Origin: Atrichornis clamosus
Lineage: Eukaryota > Chordata > Aves > Passeriformes > Menuridae
Assembly (NCBI GenBank): GCA_013400975.1
Contig: WBMZ01006404.1
Location: 1 to 64,000, forward strand
Length of the DNA stretch: 64,000 nucleotides
Direction of reading: 5' to 3'
The position numbers were made by a program, and so were the translations under genes. Shown here piece after piece: positions 13,651-25,305 of the stretch. The stretch's first letter is position 1; each line of letters starts with the position of its first letter. A model generated the notes under the pieces. It made no database searches, was not told the DNA's origin, and worked only from the letters and a program-made list of their open reading frames with translations.

Positions 13651-14470
13651 TGGCATTGATGCAGGGCTGACTTAACGTTGGTGGCACCCCTGTGCTGGAT
13701 GAGCCACTGTCCTCATCGCTGTTGGGTTCCACGTGCAGAGGCTCACACCTGTTACACCTGGGGAGCTGGGGCAGTCACAGAGGAGACGTGTCTGCTGCAC
13801 CAGACGGGGACTTGTCACCACTGCCCTGTCCCTTAAGTCACTGTGCTCAGGCAGGCGGAGGGAGGGCAGGGAATCCTCCAAATCATGCATCCTGTCTGTC
13901 TGTTAGGCCTTTTTCAGGGAAGGCTGGTGGAATTCCAGCAGTCTCTCTCTCTCTTTTTCTCTCTGCCTCGCCTCTCACCCTGCTCGCCTCCTGCTGCCCT
14001 CTGGAGCTGGGATGAGAGCCGGGCACAGCCGGCAGCCTGGCACTGGGGCGGCACCGCGTTCCCACGGGAGCTCTGTCTGGGCAGCTGTGCCAGTCGTGGT
14101 GGGTGCAGAGCTCAGAGAGGCCGTGGCTTTCTGCTGGGTGGGTGCCACTGCTCCCTGGTCGAGCTGCAGGGCTTCAGTGCCCTTCCTGCACTCCCTTCCG
14201 TGAGAAGTGTTGCCAGAACTGATGCTCCACACCCCGTGTCCCCCCTGCTGGCATCACTCCTGCCCGCTGGTGCTCGTACGGGCTTCCTTTATACGTGTGG
14301 GGGGCCTGCATGCTGCTGCTCCTGGCCTGTTCTGGTGCCATCAGCAGCTGTAACGATACCTGGGGACTCCTGGTGGCTCTCTTGTCTCGCCCCGAGATTC
14401 CCCCAGTTTGGGAATTGTGCCTACACTGGAGCTGCTTGACTTGGTGACTGAGTGCTAGTTTGGTTGTCGG
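13651..14470. other. GC-rich island of unknown origin within AT-rich intron
   Basis: A block of about 800 bases is clearly GC-rich by eye, while the DNA on both sides is AT-rich. It abuts a CR1 3' terminus on its left. CpG dinucleotides are present (about 28 counted) but well below the number expected for the base composition, so it is not a classical CpG island. A CT-rich stretch lies at 13941-13990. Open frames of 198 codons (+, 13843-14439) and 122 codons (-, 14174-14542) exist, but their Pro/Ser/Leu/Cys/Ala-rich translations match no family I know. They are expected from stop-codon scarcity in GC-rich DNA. On the minus strand there is a TATAAAGG at about 14287-14294. Candidates are an unrecognised LTR or other repeat, a retrocopied non-coding transcript, or locally GC-biased sequence. 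Confidence 0.5.
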
Positions 14471-17400
14471 AAAGACAATGGGAAATTTTATGGAGTCTGT
14501 TCTTGTTTTTTTTCCAAAAACTTGCAAGGCACATAAAGTCATTTCAGTTTTCTAAAATACGTTTTAAAAAGCAAGTAAACCCAACTGTTCAGTAACTTTT
14601 TTCATTTGACAGTTTCTAAATAGAAATTTCCCATTATTTTATTCACGTAGGAGTGTTGTTAATTCCTAAATAAAATGTATTTGGTTTTTAATTCAAACAG
14701 GCTTTTCATTTTCTTTAAAGAAATTAAAGCTTAGAAAACTTCAATTTTGAGATTCAGTTCTGGGTAGAGGTGTCTGGTGTTTGTGCCTTGATTATGGCTA
14801 TCAAAATGCCAGCTCCTACTACAGCCGATGGAGCTCTGACCAATGCAGATGATGGTCATTCAGCTCGACACAAATAGAAACTTGCAGATAGTCACCTGCA
14901 TAATTTTCCAGATTCCATCATTTCATAGAGGCGGGATTCAGGTGCCTAAACATAGGCATTGACTACAGTTTGAAATGCTTTAGGATACTGAAATACTGCA
15001 CAGGCCTGGTGGACATGACACTGGACTCAGGGGAGACCTTCTGTTGCAGAGTCTGGAGACCAACCAAGGTACTCCACAGTGGCCCAAATCATACTAAACT
15101 AAATTTGCTTTAGGCAGACAATCTAACACTACATCTCTCTTGACTGTAATGAGAGATAAAATATGTTAACTCACACATAGATTTCTGAAAAAAAATCCAT
15201 GGTTAAGTTTCTGTCTGATTCTGAATTACTTATAAAATATTTTAATTGCCCTAAACTAATCCATATGTAAAAATATTCTGTGTTAAAAAAAATAATGATC
15301 AGTTGTTCACTTATATCTAGACAAAATATAGCAGACCTCACATGTGATTTGGGAAAAAATTTGAATAATTTAAATGCAGAAAAGAAATATGAGTCTAGAA
15401 TATCCTGGAGGAAATATTCTGGGTGTCGTTTATGTAGTAAAACATTGATCACGTCTAAAGTTTTATTAATAATGAAATAAATTATTAATACAAACAATGC
15501 TAGTAAATTCAGCAATTGAGAAGTAATGGAGTTATTTATTAATGAAAGAACTGGTTTATTAATTCATTGATTTTTACCACTTCTGACAACTGTTGTTAAT
15601 TGTGTCTTTTGAAAATCAATCAGTCTTAAATCAATCATCTAGAAATCCAAGTAATGCAGATCATAGACAGGCTTGAAAATGTGGTGTTAAATGTAAACTC
15701 TTGCTTGCTTCTAAAAGTATAATTTAATAATGTGTTTCAACTCAGAAAAATCAAGGAGGTATTTGGAAATACTTCTAGCTCCTGCTCTAGGTCTGAAAAG
15801 CTTAATTTTAGGCTGTTAGAATAGTGTTTCAATTAGCATCTAAATGCATTTGATATGGGGTTTGCCTTCTAAATGTAAAGACATGTTTTTTCCATTTCAA
15901 AATTTTTTCCTGTTCTATATTGCAATGAATTTAAGACTTCAGTGAGTATTTCATGATAACTCAGAAAAGGAGGCAAATAATGTTTTCTGCTCATAATCAG
16001 TTTCTAGCGGTTGCTGAGGATGCTGGAAACATGAAAAGCCAAAGTCTCTGTTTTGTATGTTTTGGCATATGATCCCATGTCTTCCCACTATGATGAACAG
16101 GCTTTACCTCACTCTTACCAGGGACTGAGAATAACTAGCCACTAAGACACTCCACTGGGTGTAGGAAAACTGTGTCCAGAGAGTTGTACTAACGTTGACT
16201 TGTGTATACTAAGTAGAGCAGCTCCAACTAGAGAAATATGAATCCTGTAGCATGCAAAACCCTGCTTGTTATTGCATCCAGCTGGTCTCATCAACACTAA
16301 TATTCAAATAGCTGGTCTGAATCACACAGAGCAGGTATTGGCCCCTGTACTGTTTGCCTAATCTTGTATAGCAGAGATGCTGCCCTAACTTCTGGCTCCT
16401 CAACCACAGCGAGGTGCAGGAATTGTGCCCAGTTCTGACACAGCTTCCCTCATGTTACAGAAATCATCCCTTTCACAGGTAAATGATGAACTGCCTTTGT
16501 CTGAATATAAACACATTTTCACTGAAAAATTGCCAGCCAGGTCTATCCTAAGGCACATTTGATGCTCTGAAAATATTTTTTAAAATCTTATTTTTGTTGT
16601 TTCTTGAGCAGCTGTCTTCCATTCCCCATTCTGTTGATAGAATAAGTGATACATCCATCTGAAAGTAAACCAGAAAAATGGCTTCTCTTTACCTAATATA
16701 GAATTGTGGTTGTTTTGTGCTTTCTACTGGGGTTAAGCAATTAGCTTCTAACTTTGGAAGTTGAATATGAAGTAGAGTTCCTCGGATATAATTCATGTGA
16801 GTCTTATACTACCTTGCATATGATATGTGGTGATTGAAAATATTTTTTACAAGTAAGACCATGAACCTTCTTAAATTGTTTTTGCTTTTCTGTGTCACAG
16901 ATAGGAAATGGCATTTGAAACATAAAGCTAATGGTGATGAGTTTAATTTAAATGAGCTGCTGTTTGAAATAGATAACACTTTCATTTTAGTAAATTAATG
17001 GTGTGGCAAAAGGAAACTTAAATATGCTTCTACCTGGAATAAAAAAATGATGCTCTCTAGAATTCTAATATTTCACCATGTGATTTCATTACCTAATCTT
17101 ATTAATTTTATTACATGAAACATAGCAAAATGTTTCCTCTATGCATTAACATAAGTGTGATTTCAGGCCTTATACAAATCCTTGTGCAAAAAACCCAAAT
17201 AACTCTGAAATCATGTTGATACACTCTAATAAAATTGCAACTGTTACTGTCAAAGGATAGAAGGAAAGCAAGGTTTGTGGGAAAGGTAGGATCCTTTCTT
17301 TGACAAACTGATATACCTGGAGAAAATAAACTAGTGCTGTTTACATTCACAAAACTGATTTTCATTTTTCTAAGTAAATGAATGTATATAAAAGCAGAGT

Positions 17401-20400
17401 AAATAATGTCAGTTTTGCCAAACTCAGAGCATCCTTTACACTCTGCAGTGTCCAGTTTCTTCAGCTCTCTAGGCAGAATGATGACAAACATAGATTAGAA
17501 GACTTAAATGGGAATTTAAGGTTCTCAAAATATGCGGTATCCGCTGTTGATAGGTATTTATGAACCAGTCACAACATAGGGAGTGTTTCAGAACAGGTAT
17601 TTCAGAACTGGTAGATACTGGCAAATGCTGAATTACTTACCCGCTACTTTTCAATGTAGGACAGAAGTCAGACATACACTATCGTGATGACAAGGTCTTT
17701 AAAAAGATAATGCAATTCGAAGTTTGAATTATAAACCATTTTCTTCTAATTGATATTTAACTTCAGATAATTGTCTTATTGATGGTAATCTGCATTAATG
17801 TAATTTCTCCCACATATTCACGCCTGCAGAGTATGCCATGGGGAGTGTGGTGCTCCGCAGTCTGACGGTAGTATTGTTCTATATCTCTGCCACATACATG
17901 TCTCCATTGGGAACAAGCACCTTATTTTAACAGAAGAGATCCAATGTAATTAACTATTCAAATATTCCTAGATTTCTAGCGTCTGTATGTTTTACCAATT
18001 CACTTCAATAGCACGTTTCTGAGATGGATCTGCCAGTTATCTCTCCACCTGCCCTTTGGTTAATGGAATAGATTGGTCTGGGGTGCACAAGTGGGATTTC
18101 TTCTGGGTACATTTGAAGTGGACACTGCTTTCTGGGATCTCGCCTAGTGTGCTACAGTTATGGATGGGTGCTCAGGTCAGCCCACACTACACAAACACTG
18201 TGAATGTGGGATCCTCAGCACCGTGTCTCTCTGTGCCACTGCAGCAGCTGCTGATAAAGGCAGAAACCTCGAGTCCTTGCTCTCTCTCCTTTCAGAGCAC
18301 TGTCCCGTGGGGGCAGAAGAGCAGTGGCCAGCTGGAGGATTGAAGTTATGCTGCTCCAGAGAACGCAGATGCTTTTCACCAGCAGAGCATCTGTTCCTTA
18401 TATTTGCTTAATTGCAGAAGTGGTTCTGACACCAAGCAACAGGCAGACTAAATATTTTATTTTAAATGGGTTTAGAGTTGCTATTTTTGACAGATTAAAT
18501 AACAGAACCCTTCTTAATTAAAACAAGTGAAATAAAGAGTGTTGGCATTTGTATATGAACATCTGCAGTAGCATTGTTCTTTATAGTTATTGTACACTGT
18601 GAGACTGTATATTTGGCCAGTGCTGATTCTGGGATTAAAAATTATGTAGGGTATTTAACTCGATGGATGATCTTTCTTTCCTGAGGACTGCATTTTTAAA
18701 TATCAAGAGCAGTAAAATTTGTTCCTCCCTTTCTGCATGTATTTTCACAGGATGTTTGCAACTATTTGGGTACATTCATGGGACATTGCCAAGGCAATCA
18801 GAGCCAGTGCAGGTGCATTCTGCAGCAGAGCCCGGGATTGCAGCATGCGGGGGGTTTCCTGAGCTGGGGAAACCCCAGGGAAGTGCAGAGACCTGCCAGG
18901 AGCTGGCAGTGTTGGTGGAGACAGGAGTAATGGCAGACACCCCACTCCCACGAAGGGCAGCCCTAAGGAGCGTGACTGACCAGATTCTTTGGTCCTGTCT
19001 AATGTGTCCCATCCTAAATGGACATTGTATTAAGCAATACTTGGAATCCTTTTGAGCAATATTTAATGGTTTTTAAATGACTTATCTGAGTGACAATTAT
19101 GTGTGAAATTACAATGAAATGTTCTCCAAAATGCTGAGTCATGCAAATCGCAGAGCTACTTTTGACCAAGCACAGGTAGGTGTTTTTTTTCTGGACAAGA
19201 TGTAGTTAAAGGGCAAGATACTGCATTTTGTCTCCTGAAAAAGACAAAATGAAGATGAGGAAAATGACCAAAGTTTGTCTTTCATCTCTTCAGTCTCACT
19301 TGCTATCTGATCATCAAAACTGTGGCATTGTGAAAGATTTGGCAGAGGGGCATGCAAGACAAGAAAAATCTAAATACCTCTAAAAATGAGCAGCTCAAAG
19401 TTGAGAGTAAGGGGAAGGTAGTGTTGGGCAAAGAATTGTATTTAACATTTGAATGAAAAGCTTCATTTTCACTATGTGACATTTTGAGAAATGAGGTTCC
19501 ATCACAGACCAGAATTCGGTTTTGATACACTTTGCCCTGCCGATTTAGACATGAAGAATTATGAGACTCAGATTGGAAACAGTTCTTGTTTCCAACATTA
19601 AATGTTTTGTAAGCATGTATATATTTCTTAGCTTGTCTTTATTTTTCCAGGGACAAATTCTGATTTGTTCAGTTTTTCACTCAGTACAGGCAAATAACAG
19701 ACTGATTCCTGAAGCTGTGGCTGTACGGAATCAAAGCTACTTCTGGTGTCGGTTTGGAGAGGATGTGCTATGGGTGGTTTTGTGGTACTGCATTGAGGCT
19801 GCAAGAGAATGAGTCGTGGCCTCATGGGCTCTGCTTAGGGAGTTTCTGAGGTGGGAGGTAGGACATGCAAAAGAGCAGAAGAGAGTGTCTCCAAGAATCC
19901 AGGACATTAGATCACAGCAGTACATTGTGTCTTCTCTCTACAGGGTTTAGGTTATGACCCTGTCTGCCATGAGGGATTGTCCGCAGCCACCACCAGTGAC
20001 TAAAACCTGCTCAGGCTTGTGGTCCATGTGGTGCACAGCCTCTTGTAATGTGATTTGGTTTGACAAACTCAAGACCAAACTCAGTCCTGGCAATCAAGGA
20101 TTATAGAGATAGAGTCTGAAAAACTGCCTGTTTCTTGAGAGGTTTCTGGCAATAAAAATTCTTCTCTTTCAGGTACCCCCCAGTTCAGTGTAGCACTGGG
20201 GATTTTAAATCATCACTGGCAGTGATAAGCACAGTAGTGACTTTTGTGGACCTACCTAATAATTTTAACTATTCAGTACGCAATTGGCCTGGACAGTGTT
20301 TATTTGCAGACTCTTAAGGACTATGCACTAGGTTGTAAAAAGAATTATATATTGTGTGTTATTGCAGCCGAATAGATGGCCAGGGCACCTAATCATTCAA

Positions 20401-23091
20401 TACAGCAAGCTAGAATTAGAAGTGAAATGTAAAGGTGTATTTCCTTTGTAAGGCAGAGACAGAATTTGCATCTCTTAATGCCTGGTGCAGAGAAGAGTCA
20501 GTCCTCTCTTGCCCTTCCCCTTATAGCCTTTCCCCTTCTCTAATGAGTAGAGGTCCTGCCAGCAATGTTGTGAATAGTTTGGTGGTGTAGCTCTTTCTCA
20601 GTAATGTGCATTGCAGAATAAAGGGCAAACTACACTGGGCTAAATATTGCGGGGTAGCTCACATTGGTTTGTCCAATACAAGTTATGTCAAGTTAAATGA
20701 AATCCTTGTCTTTTTTTCTTAATCTCCAGGACACTGTACTTTCACAAGAAGTGACGTGAACTCCAACTCGAACAAGCTCAGTTTATAACAGCTCCAAAAG
20801 CATATATTGAATATCTTGCTGTGTTCCAGTATCATAGGTCAAAAATACAACTGAGTATTAATTATGCTGTTTAATGCAACCATTTCAAAAGTCTATTTCT
20901 AACCTTTTTTGTTGGTCTCACATTTTCTTATTCTATTAGCAGCCCATTTTCTGCTCCCTTCCCTCCCTATTTGACATTTCAGAATGAATAACAAAGCAGT
21001 TTTCTAAGTGCATATGCATTTCCTCAAGGAAATCAGGGCTTGAGCACACACATCAGTCTTTGCATGCATGCCAATGAAGCATGAACAAAAATATGTCTGC
21101 CTTTGCTTGCCTGCATGCCAAAGTCTGACCTTCCATGCTTTGAACTCTTGCTCCAAAATGCAAATGCATAATTCAAGAGGATTGAGGCAGAATAGTGTTG
21201 AGCATAACTTCTGGGTATATGCTTCCTATAGCAAAACACTCAAGATTTGAATTATGTTGCTAAACTTCCTGTGCCCCAGGAGATGTGGTTCCACAGAAAG
21301 AGGTCGAGGAAAATCAGGGCACCCAGTGGCCAGGGCAGTCTGTCTTGGCCAGCAGACAAGTGCTGAGGACTGTTTTCTTTCTGGAGAACTTTCCAGATAA
21401 AGTAAGAACATTAACCTCCGTGTGAATTTCAGATAGGAAGGTGAAACAAGTAGGAAAAAACACTTTTGTGTGTCTCAAGAGACTATATGCAAGAGAGAGG
21501 TACTGTAATGAATTGTCTCTCCAAAGTATACTATTCTGAGTATGTGCCAAAGTGAAGCTTGTAGAAAAGGCAGTCGGGTACAGGTACTGACAGGTGACAC
21601 GGTAGCCAAGCAAATGTTTTGGGATAAGAAGACCTATTGCTTAGGTCTAATTACATCTAATATGCCTCATTTATTGTTTTTTTTCTTGTCCAGATGCTGG
21701 TAATTCTTTTGAGGGAAATTGTTAGGATGCCAACCATAGTTTTACATGTAACTGAGTAAATTTATTAAGAATAAAAATAAATGTTCGAAGTTGAAGGTGG
21801 TAGCAATCAAGTAATTTTGTGTCTCATTACATTCTGAAGAAGAGCAGCCCATCATGTCACAGAAGAATGATGTTTAGGAGTCCAAATGTGTATGCTATTG
21901 CCTATGTGCATATTTGTTTTCCCTTACTGCAGAGACACAGCCAAGGCCGCTGTATAAAAAGAAGTGCATACAGACTGGTAACCTGTGACCACTGGTATAC
22001 AGATTTTTTTTTTTCCCTTTGCAGAATATTTATCTTGTTTGGAAATGTCATGGGAAATATTCTTCACTTTGTTTTACAACCCTTGGTAGCTGAAGAAAAT
22101 GAGACACTATTGCTGTAGAAAAAAAATTCACCCTGCCACAATTATTTAGCCATGAGCATGCATTCAGATTCTGATATGCCCGTAGTATAGCACAGATTTA
22201 CTGACAGCTATGGCTAATGGGAGAAGCCTTGCTTGCCCTCAAATTACCAGCTAAATTTTCCTGCTTCCACAGAACCAGAAATTCAATCAGTCATTGCTGC
22301 CAACTCTGCAGGATATCACCAAAGTGCTGTTGGAAATGATGCAGAGGTATTTTGCAGGGATAGTTTAGAAAGATATTTTCTTAAATACTGTGTTCCAGAA
22401 TTGTATGAATTAGTCAAATGTATCTTCTGGAATTCTTGCAGCATTTATATGGAGGCTTTTTTACTTGTGTGATTCACTCTTCACTGACTTCTCAGAAAAG
22501 TCATAAAATGGTTGAAAACTTGTACAAAGGACATCGCAGAAGACACAAAGCAAAATCTTTCTACAACCTCCAGAATTTACTAAAAATTAATTTAGTGCAT
22601 TGAAAATTTCTTTTATACAGACATGTTTCTGTATAAAAATTAGACTTCACAGTAAGTTTCCTGTAGCTCCTACAGTTTAGAAAAGATTTTCAAAGCTTCT
22701 AGTATCTTTGGTGCCTTAGACAATGTTCTCTCAAGTAGTTGATTTGAATTTAGACTAGATCATGCAGGCCTTGATACATTTTACTTCTCTCTTATTTTAG
22801 TTAATTGGATGTCATCTTCTGTGAAAAATATGGAATGAACAACAGGAGTTACAAACTCCTGCCTAATTTTTCAACATGCTTAGTACTAGCTACTAAATTT
22901 CTTTTCACTAAGGATACAGCTTACTGCTTTCTTTTTAAATTAAGAGATTTGTTTGTGCACTTAATTTTCTTCAGTCTCTGTTCCTCAGTGAAAAAGTACT
23001 TAAAAAGCACTAGTTGACCATTAGAAGACAGATAAAATAGAATTCATTACTATTGTATTCTCTCTGAACTAGTTTTTCTTCTTCCTTCCAG

Positions 23092-23251
23092 GACGGTTCT
23101 GTTTACTCTGACCTCTGTAGTTGTGCTTGTCATCACTACTGACTGGATCAGCTGGGACAAGCTGAATCGTGGATTTCTGCCAAGTGATGAGGTCTCAAGA
23201 GCCTTCTTGGCTTCTTTCATCTTGGTGTTTGACCTTCTTATTGTCATGCAG
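23092..23251 (+). CDS. TMEM117: TMEM117 internal exon: membrane segments 5 and 6
   Basis: TMEM117 is a conserved vertebrate multi-pass membrane protein of about 514 residues in human. It has been linked to ER-stress (PERK-pathway) mitochondrial cell death, but its molecular activity is not established. This 160-bp exon has an acceptor TTCCAG before 23092 and a donor GTACAC from 23252. Its first base completes a codon begun in the previous exon. The remaining 53 codons read TVLFTLTSVVVLVITTDW…, then a polar loop with SWDKLNRGFLPSDEVSRA, then AFLASFILVFDLLIVMQ. This gives two hydrophobic segments separated by a short loop. From memory, the sequence is nearly identical to mammalian TMEM117. The exon ends in phase 0. 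GTG at 23123 is simply an internal valine, not a start. Confidence 0.97.
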
Positions 23252-24859
23252 GTACACTCTCCTAATGTTTCGCTCAGGCTGCTCAGGCTGCCTAGTCACT
23301 GTATTTCCTCTAGAGCAAATGGTGTTTCGTTATGGCTACGTAAAGGTAAATAAATGTTTAGTTTGCAATCTCTATTAGTAGGAGCATTTGGTAACATCAT
23401 TCTCAGTGGCTTTGTAAAAAAGGCCACTGGCCTTTTATTGTGAAAATATTGCTGATTTCTCTTCTTAGAATACTAGGTAAGAACTGCATGACTTTCCAAA
23501 TTAGAAAGTGTTTTCTGCAGAAATTACATCAGGAAAAGAAACAGAAACTGACTGTTTTGTAAATTCAAATTTTCTATTAGGAAGATGAGATAAATTTGGA
23601 CAAACAAGAAAGAAATACTTCTGTATTTCAAGCATTGGCAATATTAGGTATACACACATTAAGATGCTTTAATAGATGAAATTAGTATTTGCTATTAAGA
23701 TTCAGCTTTCCACTTTTACATGAAAATTTTGTTACTGGATGACAGGTCCTTGTAGTGTAATGACTTCTGCCTGAAAAATTTACTGGGGAGACGATTCATT
23801 GTAATCTACCTGATGTGTGCTCCTTTGAATCTAGCTGTTAAGAAGGGAATCTGGGTCACAAGTATGTGCCCAAAAACCTCCTTCATGTGATGCTGTGCAT
23901 CACGTGTGATCCTCTTTGCATTTGTCTGTGGTTTGGGCCTTGTGTGAATAATTTACCCAGAGCTCTGTGAAAAATGATATCATTTGGTCTGAGGAAAGGA
24001 AGAGGAGCATCGAGGTCCATGACTTTTGCTCTTAGTCCTAGACATGTTAGACTGTTGAACTGAAGGTCAGCAAGAATTTGAGAAGAACTAATGAGTCTTT
24101 CCTCTTCAGTATATTATTAACTTTGCTAGCACAAACTGTTTCTGAGACACTTAGTTCTCTTTAAAGAGCTATTACTTGAGTAATAATCATAGAGGTGACA
24201 CTGGTGCCACTCAGATTTTATCACTGCTTTACTGGGACTTTGAAGCTGTATAGAGTCCTATAATTCAGTTTTGTTCTCCAATGTCCACCACTGTTCAGTG
24301 CTCGCTGTCATTCATGGTTAGAACTAGGAGGATAAGAAAGGAAATACTGTTTTTCTAGTAAGATTCCTTTGTTTTCTCTCCCTTTGAATTTTACATTTTG
24401 TTTGATGTTTCAAAAAGATTAAAGAGAATGTGTAATAAATGACTGTACTTTACAGAGCTGTAATGAAAGTGTGAGTGAAAATACAGGATGTATCAAGCTA
24501 TACTGAATTTGATATTGGATGCAGGATAGAAAACAGAGCTGTCTTCATACTAAATAATTATTAAACTATCCTTTCAACTTTGAAAAATGAAACTCCAGTA
24601 TTTTGACCTTGGAGTTGCTGAATATAGCAAAGAATCTTATGTGAAACAGCTTGTCCTGAGTACTCTTTCATATTTTTATAACACAAAGCAAGAGGTTCTT
24701 TTTAATTGCATTTCTAAGTGATATTTGTGTGATGTTGTTATTTATTTACTAGAAGTTATTTATTTGGACTGTGAAAATATGTTGTCATGTTTTATTTATG
24801 GTGTAGTTCTAGCATTACCACTGCAATAATCTCTCGTTGAGAGAGCAAAGTATTAAATC

Positions 24860-25305
24860 ACACAGAATCACAGAATGGTTCACGTTTGAAGGGACCACAG
24901 TGGGTCATCTGGTCCAACCTCTCAGCTCAAGCAGGGTCATCCTGGAGCACATTGCACAGGATTGCATCCAGATGGTTCTTGAATATCTCCAGTGAGGGAG
25001 ACTCCACACTTCTCTGGGCAATCTGTTCCAGTGCTTGGTCACCTGCCCAGTAAAGAAGTCCCTCCTCATATTCAGGTATAATTTCCTGTGCATCAGTTCC
25101 TCCCATTGCCTCTTGTCCTACTGCTCGGCACCACCAAGAAGGCTCCATCCTCTTGTCACCCTCCCTTAAGATACTGACAGACCTTATTGATAAGGTCCCC
25201 TCTCAGTCATCTCTTCTCCAGGCTGAACAGGCCCCACTCTATCAGCCTTTCCTCATAAGAGAGATGCTCCAGTCCCCTAATCATCTTTGTCACCTTCCAC
25301 AACGC
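24860..25305 (-). mobile_element. CR1 LINE 3' fragment
   Basis: The 3' terminus is at the left ('cacacagaatcacagaatgg', about 24859-24878). The body follows typical avian CR1: 'catctggtccaacctctcag', 'gaatatctccagtgagggag', 'tctgttccagtgcttgg' and 'aggctgaacaggcccc', ending at about 25305. On the minus strand 24905-25093 reads …MRRDFFTGQVTKHWNRLPREV…, the conserved C-terminal motif of CR1 ORF2. It is relatively well preserved next to the copies at 1-776 and 12330-12975, so probably a younger insertion. It is 5'-truncated. Confidence 0.93.

Larger units (their letters stand above)
1..23091 (+). other. TMEM117: TMEM117 intron (3' part), upstream of the first visible exon
   Basis: This is intronic sequence running from beyond the left edge to the acceptor at 23090-23091, which has a pyrimidine-rich tract ending in CCAG. 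Apart from the five CR1 pieces and the GC-rich island listed separately, it is AT-rich single-copy-looking DNA with frequent stops in all frames. The stretches 777-2934, 3346-4235, 4696-12329, 12976-13596 and 14471-23091 show no gene or RNA that I can support. Minor features are a 19-T run at 9527-9545, a T-rich tract near 8819-8850 and a cluster of AGGTCA-like half-sites at 10855-10880. The preceding TMEM117 exon should end in sequence encoding a tryptophan split after its second base. I could not find it here, so it probably lies upstream. Confidence 0.8.

Noticed and set aside
13651..14470. CpG-island promoter
   Set aside because: The CpG count by eye (about 28) is well under half of the expectation for this GC content, and no downstream exon is recognisable.
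1..23091. An upstream TMEM117 exon in the first 23 kb
   Set aside because: I looked for sequence encoding the conserved stretch before TVLFTL, ending in a split Trp codon and a donor site, and did not find it. A TBLASTN of the TMEM117 N-terminal half against this interval would settle it; a hit would overturn this.
23380..23440. Imperfect inverted repeat around 'agtggc' and 'ggccact'
   Set aside because: The stem is short and bulged, so it is not distinguishable from chance.
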